NCBI GenBank assembly: GCA_009783135.1
Contig: WRHS01000003.1
Coordinates: 1 to 34,179, forward strand
Length of the DNA stretch: 34,179 nt
Direction: 5' to 3'
Source of the DNA: Dehalococcoidia bacterium
GTDB lineage: Bacteria; Chloroflexota; Dehalococcoidia; Dehalococcoidales; UBA1222
How positions within the stretch are numbered: the stretch's first letter is position 1; each line of letters starts with the position of its first letter. Below are positions 16,366 to 23,002 of the stretch, piece after piece. Position numbers and translations under genes: made by a program. The notes beneath the pieces are model-generated. The model did no database searches. It was not told the origin of the DNA and saw only the letters and a list, made by a program, of their open reading frames with translations.

Positions 16366-17928
16366 TTAAGACGAAGGAATACCTTCTTCCAGCAGTTTTT
16401 TTACGTAGTCCAGCCCCTGCTGGCGTGTGCTAATCTCACCGGCTGCCTGTGCCTCACGCAACTCTTCCAGAAGTTGCCCAAGCTGCTTTCCCGGTTTTAG
16501 ACCGAACTCATTCTGGATGTCGTTTCCGTCCAGCAACAGTGGCATTTTATCCGGCGGTGTGCCTTTTTCGTATTCGTCTAGTATTTGGCGAACTATGCCC
16601 GCATGCCAGCCCCAGTCAGCACTCTCAAGGTTTGGTCCGCGGGTTGCCAGATGGTCGGCTAGGCTGAAGTATAGCGTGGCTATTCCGGCATCTTCCAAAT
16701 CGCGACGGAAGCGGTAGACGGCGCGTTTGGATGGCGCCTCTCCTGGCTCTGACAGCTGCACCGGGTGCAGGTGGTGGCGCACGATAGTTTCAATGAATTT
16801 AATTTCGCTGTGGCTGAAGCGTAGCCTTTCCAGTATGGCGGCGGCGATGGGTGCTCCCTGTTGCGCGTGTCTGTAAAAACGCACCCTGCCGGCATCATTG
16901 ATTATCTTGGTTTGCGGTTTGGCGATGTCGTGCAGCAATGCGGACAGCTTGGTCAGCACAAGGCGCGTTGCCGGCGGGCTTACAATTGTATCAAAGTAGG
17001 ATTTGACGCCGTCTTCCCAAGGGACATCTGCCAGCACATCTGTGCCGTAAAATTCCCAGCCTGCACGGCGGCACAGGAAATCAAATGCGTCAATGGAACG
17101 TGCGGAGTGGTGGAACACGTCCCATGTATGCTCCGTTGATTGCTCCATCTGGAGTGTTGGGGCAAGTTCGGGTATTATGCTCGTGAGTATGCCCAAACGA
17201 TGCATTAAAACCACGGAATTATGGGTATCGGTCAGTGCGAACAGCCGCAGCAATTCCTCGCGTACCCGCTCAGGGGAGACAGTACTTATTAGGGCATGCT
17301 CGCGCTGCATCAGGGCACTTGTCTGCTCATCAATGTCGAATTTTAACTCGTTGCTTAGGCGCACGCCGCGCAGCAGACGGATGGGGTCGTCGCGGAAAGC
17401 TTGTTCTGATACGGCGCGTATGATTTTATTTTGCAGGTCTTGCATCCCGTTGCATACGTCCAGTATGGCGGCATTTATTGAGCTTTCCTGCAGTTGCATC
17501 TGCGCCATATTTATTGCCAGCGCATTTATGCTGAAATCCCGCCGCATGAGGTCTTGTTCAAGCGTTTCCTGCAGCGTGACAATATCTATTTGCCATGTGT
17601 CCTCATCGCGCGGCAGCAGCCGTGCAACGCCGAACGTGTCGTCCAAGACGACATAATGTGTATTGAGTTTGTCCGCCAGCCGCTTTCCTATGACCAGCGC
17701 GTCGCCGTCAACGGCAATATCTATGTCTGCCCTGTCATGCCTTGCAACCAGATTTCGTACGATACTGCCCACAATGTATGCCTCGCATGACTCTTCCCCC
17801 AGCAATGCTTGCAGGCGAGCCAGTATGACAGCGGTATCGCGGTTTAAGGCGGCGTTAATCGGATAGCTTTTCACGTTTTCAGAATAGACGAAATAGGAGG
17901 GCTTGGCAAGGGAGAAAGGTTTTGACAA
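16366..17928 (-). CDS. cca: CCA tRNA nucleotidyltransferase / poly(A) polymerase family with HD domain (TTG start at 17928 or GTG at 17874)
   Basis: EAYIVGSIVRNLVARHDRADIDIAVDGDA; RRDFSINALAIN; DDPIRLLRGVRLSNEL; LSALLHDIAKPQT. Confidence 0.88.
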   Translation of the reverse strand: MSKPFSLAKPSYFVYSENVKSYPINAALNRDTAVILARLQALLGEESCEAYIVGSIVRNLVARHDRADIDIAVDGDALVIGKRLADKLNTHYVVLDDTFGVARLLPRDEDTWQIDIVTLQETLEQDLMRRDFSINALAINMAQMQLQESSINAAILDVCNGMQDLQNKIIRAVSEQAFRDDPIRLLRGVRLSNELKFDIDEQTSALMQREHALISTVSPERVREELLRLFALTDTHNSVVLMHRLGILTSIIPELAPTLQMEQSTEHTWDVFHHSARSIDAFDFLCRRAGWEFYGTDVLADVPWEDGVKSYFDTIVSPPATRLVLTKLSALLHDIAKPQTKIINDAGRVRFYRHAQQGAPIAAAILERLRFSHSEIKFIETIVRHHLHPVQLSEPGEAPSKRAVYRFRRDLEDAGIATLYFSLADHLATRGPNLESADWGWHAGIVRQILDEYEKGTPPDKMPLLLDGNDIQNEFGLKPGKQLGQLLEELREAQAAGEISTRQQGLDYVKKLLEEGIPSS

Positions 17929-17960
17929 GAATATCGCGATATGTTACGATATATCGTAAC
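17922..17960 (+). promoter_or_regulatory. padR promoter with two overlapping palindromes
   Basis: TTGACA (17922-17927), 17 bp, TACGAT (17945-17950); palindromes ATATCGCGATAT (17931-17942) and GTTACGATATATCGTAAC (17943-17960). Confidence 0.72.
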
Positions 17961-17982
17961 AAATAAAAGGAGGAAGAAAAAT

Positions 17983-18477
17983 ATGTTTGATACACGTTTG
18001 TATCACCCGCGACACGGGCGCTCAGTGGAGAAAGGGGCGCTAAAATACATCATTTTGGACTTGCTGAATGAAAAGCCAAGTCATGGCTATGAAATCATGC
18101 GTGCAATGGAGACAAGGTTTCATGGGCTGTATTCCCCCAGTGCCGGCAGCGTATATCCTACGCTTAACCTGTTGGAGGATATGGGTTATGTGACGGCAAG
18201 TGAGCGTGATGGCAAAAAGGTTTATACCATGACGGACGATGGGCGTAAATACCTAAGTGAGGAAAGTTCGCATATTGACGGCATAAAAGGGCGCATGTTC
18301 GGCTCCTGCGGCGCGCATTGCGGCGAGGATTTCCGCGCTACTATGCGCGAGATGCGCGAAGCGGGCATGCTTCTTCGCAAGAATGCCCGGGAGATTACCC
18401 CTGAGCAGTGGCAGCGCATACGTGAAAGTATGAATCGTACGTACCGCGAGGTCGTCGAAATTGTCGGAAGCGAGTAG
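17983..18477 (+). CDS. PadR-family transcriptional regulator
   Basis: EKGALKYIILDLLNEKPSHGYEIMRAMETRFHGLYSPSAGSVYPTLNLLEDMGYVTASERDGKKVYTMTDDGRKYL; AGGAGG upstream of the ATG. Confidence 0.9.
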   Translation: MFDTRLYHPRHGRSVEKGALKYIILDLLNEKPSHGYEIMRAMETRFHGLYSPSAGSVYPTLNLLEDMGYVTASERDGKKVYTMTDDGRKYLSEESSHIDGIKGRMFGSCGAHCGEDFRATMREMREAGMLLRKNAREITPEQWQRIRESMNRTYREVVEIVGSE

Positions 18478-18491
18478 GCGGGTTCGTCTTG

Positions 18492-18533
18492 GCAAACAAG
18501 CCGGCATGACTACGGTTGTGCCGGCTTGTTTGC
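18492..18533. terminator. Bidirectional terminator between convergent padR and priA
   Basis: GCAAACAAGCCGGCA-N12-TGCCGGCTTGTTTGC, 15-bp perfect stem. Confidence 0.8.
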
Positions 18534-18540
18534 GCAATCA

Positions 18541-20961
18541 TCAGTTCAGACCCAGCGGGTCAACGTCTACGGACCAGCCTGCCGGCAGTTCTCCGTTTTC
18601 CAGCAGTCTGGCGGGCTGGTTTCCGCGCAGTGTCATCTGAAAGCGGTAGCGCCCGCGCAGCCGCGCCATGAAAGCCGGCGCTGGACCGCTTATTTGCACG
18701 TCTACAATTCCGGCGGATGACATCAGTGCCGTCAGTTGCCGTTTGAGCCGTTCCGCCTCGTTCTGTGCCGCTTTTTCATTTGTGTGCACATAAGTTAGGC
18801 GCACCATCTTTGAAAAAGGCGGGGAATTCAGGTTTTGGCGCTGCGTTACCTCCTGTTTGTAGAAAGAGATGTAGCTTTGCTGCAGCACCGCCTGAACGGC
18901 GTAGTGTTCGGGTGAGTACGTTTGTATGATGACTTTCCCTGCTTTTTCACCGCGTCCGGCGCGACCTGCAACCTGTGTCAGCAGCTGGAACGCGCGTTCG
19001 CCGGCTCGGAAGTCTGGAAGATTAATTGACGTATCAGCGCTGATTACACCAACCAGTGTAACATGCGGCAGATCGAGCCCCTTGGCTACCATTTGCGTGC
19101 CGATCAGGATATCAACCTGCCGTGTTTTCATCTTGTGCATGAGCATTTCATGCGCATGGCGGCTGCGTGTAACGTCGCTGTCCCAGCGCAGCAATCGCGC
19201 CTGAGGAAATTCTCTGGCAGTTTCCTCCTCCAGTTTTTGCGTGCCTATACCCACAAATTTTATGCGCCGGCTGTGGCAACGCGGACATATAGTCGGCACC
19301 GCCGTGTGATAATTGCAATGGTGACAGATAAGGGACTCCTCTGCCGAGTGATAACTCATGGGCACATGGCACCTGCGGCATTGCACTACTAAACTGCAGG
19401 TGCGGCATTGTACGAATGAGGCGCTGCCGCGGCGGTTGAAGAATAAGATTACCTGTTCTTGGCGCGCCAGTGCCTCTGTTATGCCTTCATGCAGACTGCG
19501 GCTGAAAATGCTGAGGTTGCCCCGTTTTAGTTCTTCGCGCAGATCCACCAGTTCGATGGATAGCTCAGACGCGTTGCCTTTTAGTTTAATGCGCTGCGGC
19601 AGCTTGAGCAGGGTGTGGCTTCCGTTTTGGGTATTGTAGTAGGTTCCCACGTCGGGTGTGGCGCTTCCCAGCACCACGGTGGCGCCTGTCAACTCGGCAA
19701 GTTTTATGGCAACGTTGCGCGTATGATAATAAGGCAGATGTTCCTGCTGTTTATATGTCCACTCATGCTCTTCGTCAATGACGATTAGCCCCAGTTGCGG
19801 CTGCGGGGCGAATATGGCGCTTCTGGCACCGACAACGACGTCAAAATCGCCGCGACTGATGCTATGCCATTGGTCAAACTGCTCCCCCAGCGACAGATGG
19901 CTGTGCAGTACCGCCACATGACGCGGAAAACGTGCGGCGAAGCGCTCGATAGTTTGCGGCGTGAGGGCTATTTCCGGCACCAATACCAAGCCTTTCCTGC
20001 CTAGATTGACTGCCTGAGCAAGCGCCTGCAGATAGACCTCGGTTTTGCCGCTTCCGGTCACTCCGTGCAGCACAAATACGCCTGCGCGTCCGGACTGCAG
20101 TCCTGAGCAAATAGCCGTCAGCGCTGCCTGTTGTGCTTCATTAAGAGTTAACGTCTTATCGCATCGCACGTGCGTATAGTCAATCGGCTCGCGTTCGACG
20201 CTGATTTTTTCTAATATTGCTATGTTTTGCGTGGTAAGCTGCTTTATTAGGGCGCGTGAAAAGCCTGCCTCCAAAACGCTCGACAGCGGCACCGCAGCGT
20301 TTTGCTGCTTTAGATAGTTGAGTAGTTCGGCTTGTTTTACGGCTCTGCGCTTTTGCAACTGTGCAATGGCGCTACTAATATCAGATTGTTCATTCAGCCT
20401 GAGATAATTTTCAAGCCGTGGTTTGATTTTCTCTTTTTGTATCCTGTAATGCCGCTGCGCCAAGCCGCGCTCAACCAGCTGTCCGACAGCTTTCTGCGAC
20501 GCCTTTTTGCCCAGAGCTTTTTCCAGTTGCTTGAGGCTTATTTCTGGGGTTTGCCGGAGCAGCTTGAGCGCTTGACGTGCACCTTCGCTTAATGCGATAT
20601 CATCCGGCAAAACCTTGTCTGTGGCGCTGAGGAAAGTGAGCGGCTGGCGCTCAAATCCCGGCGGCAAAAAGCAGGACAGGGCGGAAAAAATGGGACAAAG
20701 ATAGTAACTGCTAATCCACTGTGCCAGCTTTAGGCTGGCAGGGGGGATGACTGGTGTATTTTCGATGATGCCGTCAATGGGGCGTACCGCTTGCACTGCG
20801 GAGAACTGACTAATCGATACAACAATGCCCTGCAGTGTGTAGTTGCCGAAAGGAACCCATACGGCTTGTCCGGGACAGACGTCCAGTTCGGGAGGAATTG
20901 AATAGCTGAATAACTGCCGCCTGCCAGCAGGAGAGTTAACACTGACCTCGGCGTATGACAA
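18541..20961 (-). CDS. priA: Primosomal protein N' (PriA helicase)
   Basis: VLHGVTGSGKTEVYLQAL, LIVIDEEHEWTYKQ, zinc-binding CRTCSLVVQCRRCHVPMSYH...CHHC...CPRCHS, GTQMVAKGLDLPHVTLVGV. Confidence 0.95.
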   Translation of the reverse strand: MSYAEVSVNSPAGRRQLFSYSIPPELDVCPGQAVWVPFGNYTLQGIVVSISQFSAVQAVRPIDGIIENTPVIPPASLKLAQWISSYYLCPIFSALSCFLPPGFERQPLTFLSATDKVLPDDIALSEGARQALKLLRQTPEISLKQLEKALGKKASQKAVGQLVERGLAQRHYRIQKEKIKPRLENYLRLNEQSDISSAIAQLQKRRAVKQAELLNYLKQQNAAVPLSSVLEAGFSRALIKQLTTQNIAILEKISVEREPIDYTHVRCDKTLTLNEAQQAALTAICSGLQSGRAGVFVLHGVTGSGKTEVYLQALAQAVNLGRKGLVLVPEIALTPQTIERFAARFPRHVAVLHSHLSLGEQFDQWHSISRGDFDVVVGARSAIFAPQPQLGLIVIDEEHEWTYKQQEHLPYYHTRNVAIKLAELTGATVVLGSATPDVGTYYNTQNGSHTLLKLPQRIKLKGNASELSIELVDLREELKRGNLSIFSRSLHEGITEALARQEQVILFFNRRGSASFVQCRTCSLVVQCRRCHVPMSYHSAEESLICHHCNYHTAVPTICPRCHSRRIKFVGIGTQKLEEETAREFPQARLLRWDSDVTRSRHAHEMLMHKMKTRQVDILIGTQMVAKGLDLPHVTLVGVISADTSINLPDFRAGERAFQLLTQVAGRAGRGEKAGKVIIQTYSPEHYAVQAVLQQSYISFYKQEVTQRQNLNSPPFSKMVRLTYVHTNEKAAQNEAERLKRQLTALMSSAGIVDVQISGPAPAFMARLRGRYRFQMTLRGNQPARLLENGELPAGWSVDVDPLGLN

Positions 20962-21009
20962 AGTTACTACTCCTCATACTCCAACAAGCGTTGAGCTAAA
21001 ATTTGCAGA

Positions 21010-21660
21010 TTATTCTGCCGGTGTTTGCGTTACTTCCTCTGTCTGAGGGGCTTCGTCAACCACGCCGCTGTTCTCGTCAGAAACGGCTGTCTCTTCTGCC
21101 TTGGGGGCTTCATCAACCGTGCTGTCGCCCTCGTCAGATGCGCTGACTATATCCTCTGCCTGTGGTGTTTCAACCTCAACGGAGGCTTCCTCAACAACTG
21201 GAATGTCCGCAACAACCTCTTCTGCGACAATATCCTCGGCGGCAACCTCATCAACGGCTGCGGCTCCGGCAGCTTCGAGCATAGCCAGCTTTTCCTTGCT
21301 CAGGCGCTTTTCCTTGATGCGGGCTGCCTTACCGGAAAGGTCGCGCAGGTAGAAGAGACGTGCGCGGCGTACCTTGCCGTGGCGTAACAGTTCTACGCGG
21401 GCTACGAGCGGTGATGCATATGGGAAAGTACGTTCAACACCCACGCCGTAAGCTACGCGGCGTACGGTAAAATTACCGCCGTCGGCAGCCGGGTGGATTT
21501 TGATTACAATACCCTGAAATACCTGAATGCGTTCTTTTCCACCTTCAATTATGCGCATGCTGACTTTGACACTGTCGCCGGTAGTCAGCTGTGGAATAGG
21601 CTCTTTCTTTATAACGACTTTCTTTTCTTTAGCTTCTTTTTTCTTGGTATCGACGGCCAT
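21010..21660 (-). CDS. rplS: 50S ribosomal protein L19 with long acidic C-terminal extension
   Basis: L19 core ([29 protein letters not shown]...[44 protein letters not shown]) then a ~90-aa Glu/Ala/Val-rich tail. Confidence 0.92.
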   Translation of the reverse strand: MAVDTKKKEAKEKKVVIKKEPIPQLTTGDSVKVSMRIIEGGKERIQVFQGIVIKIHPAADGGNFTVRRVAYGVGVERTFPYASPLVARVELLRHGKVRRARLFYLRDLSGKAARIKEKRLSKEKLAMLEAAGAAAVDEVAAEDIVAEEVVADIPVVEEASVEVETPQAEDIVSASDEGDSTVDEAPKAEETAVSDENSGVVDEAPQTEEVTQTPAE

Positions 21661-21748
21661 GGATTTACCTCAATTTTTCAATATCCACATAAAATAACAT
21701 AACAGGCGCAAATATTCAACCCTGTGTATAGGTCCAGACGGCGTCAAT

Positions 21749-21989
21749 TTATTGCAGAGTTTCTCTCATGCCTGAACCGGAGATATCATTTTTTACACCT
21801 TGGTCTAATGCCGCTGCCTGTGGGGTCAATGCCATGTCATGTGCTTTGGCATACGCAAAGCACTTTTCCTCAAGCAGCTTGAAGTTGCAGCAAAAATATT
21901 TGAGTTTCTTGATTATCTTATCTTGGCTTTTACGATAAATAGGATTCGTAATCTTAACTTACTTTGTAAAAATCCAAATGGCTCATCAT
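21749..21989 (-). pseudogene. Decayed ToxN/AbiQ-like toxin gene (internal deletion plus frameshift)
   Basis: Starts MMSHLDFYKVS*, then another frame gives KITNPIYRKSQDKIIKKLKYFCCNFKLLEEKCFAYAKAHDMALTPQAAALDQGVKNDISGSGMRETLQ*, closely matching the C-terminus of 15459..16070; ~370 bp shorter. Confidence 0.85.
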
Positions 21990-22004
21990 ATCTCCATAAA
22001 CAGA

Positions 22005-22026
22005 GAAGGCGGCATAAGCCGCTTTC
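22005..22026 (-). terminator. Attenuator hairpin of second type III TA copy
   Basis: AAGCGGC-TTAT-GCCGC-CTT, equivalent position to 16089-16112 but different sequence. Confidence 0.65.
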
Positions 22027-22032
22027 TTTGTT

Positions 22033-22070
22033 ATATCGCTCGCACTTATCGGCGGCGAAGCACCGTTGCC
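22033..22070 (-). ncRNA. Second copy of predicted type III antitoxin RNA (same pseudoknot geometry)
   Basis: GGUG-C-UUCGC-CGCC-GAUAAGU-GCGAG; stem 1 22061-22064/22051-22054, stem 2 22055-22059/22039-22043; loop lengths identical to copy 1. Confidence 0.6.
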
Positions 22071-22073
22071 TAC

Positions 22074-22101
22074 ACTATACTCCCATGACGCGCCTTGTCA
22101 A
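22074..22101 (-). promoter_or_regulatory. Promoter of second type III TA copy
   Basis: TTGACA (22101-22096), 16 bp, TATAGT (22079-22074). Confidence 0.75.
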
Positions 22102-22205
22102 CTATTTTTCACTCCTTGTTTTATGCCTAATTCTCCTACAGTAACTTTACACCGTCATAGGTCCAATGCACCCTGCGTATAAGCTTTCAGAACGGGTGTA
22201 TGTTA

Positions 22206-22748
22206 TTATGCAGGTTTGATTTCAAATGACCAATTTTTTAGATCTTTTATGTATTCGTCTGCAGCCGTTACGATGTTAATATTGCTTATGGAGATATCAA
22301 TCAATTCGCAATCTTGAATGGCTGTAAAAGTCATCTGGCAGATACTAACGTCGCTTCCATTAATTCCTTGCATTCCATTTATTTGCGTAGCGCCAATTTT
22401 TATGTAATTGTCAAAGTTGAGCGTTGATTTGAAAATGGTGCTTATTTCAGAGATATCTGATTTGAGTCCTCCACTGTATTCTAGGATGTCTTTATTATAA
22501 TTTACACATAGTTCATATCCATACATATCGCTTACGTCATCTGCCGAGATAGCTAAAACAATTTTATCGCCTGCGTTAACTTTGTTGCGAACAGGCTCAG
22601 AAGGCGACGGATTTTCGGGAAGATTTGGTTGTTGTACAGCTGAAGGCTCAGGGTTTCCACTTCTTACAAACCAAACACCACAAATAGTAACACCGATGAC
22701 AAGAAATGCCGTCAAAGAGAGCAACCCAAATTTCAATTTTTTGCCCAT
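22206..22748 (-). CDS. Membrane-anchored/secreted protein with cohesin-like domain
   Basis: N-terminal TM, Pro-rich linker, then VNAGDKIVLAISADDVSDMYGYELCVNYNKDILEYSGG...ICQMTFTAIQDCELIDISISNINIVTAADEYI, cohesin-type beta-sandwich pattern. Confidence 0.65.
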   Translation of the reverse strand: MGKKLKFGLLSLTAFLVIGVTICGVWFVRSGNPEPSAVQQPNLPENPSPSEPVRNKVNAGDKIVLAISADDVSDMYGYELCVNYNKDILEYSGGLKSDISEISTIFKSTLNFDNYIKIGATQINGMQGINGSDVSICQMTFTAIQDCELIDISISNINIVTAADEYIKDLKNWSFEIKPA

Positions 22749-22944
22749 TTTATTACATCCTCCAAAATTATTACTGCACCTGGTTTAGTATCCTGCCGTT
22801 ATACGCTGATTACGTTTTTCAAATAGTTGCGCTTTGGATGATGCAGGTACGCATCTACAGCAATCATTATATAAGTCGAATATGAAATCACAATTAAATT
22901 AACATCAAATTTTTGTAAATTGTAGCCAGAACAATTGAACCTTT

Positions 22945-22988
22945 GGTAAACAAACAGGGGCCTGACAACAGGCCCCTGTTTGTTTACC
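22945..22988. terminator. Long perfect hairpin downstream of the GDPD-cohesin-dockerin gene
   Basis: GGTAAACAAACAGGGGCCTG-ACAA-CAGGCCCCTGTTTGTTTACC, 20-bp perfect stem. Confidence 0.8.
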
Positions 22989-23002
22989 AAGGAGGTTATT
23001 TC

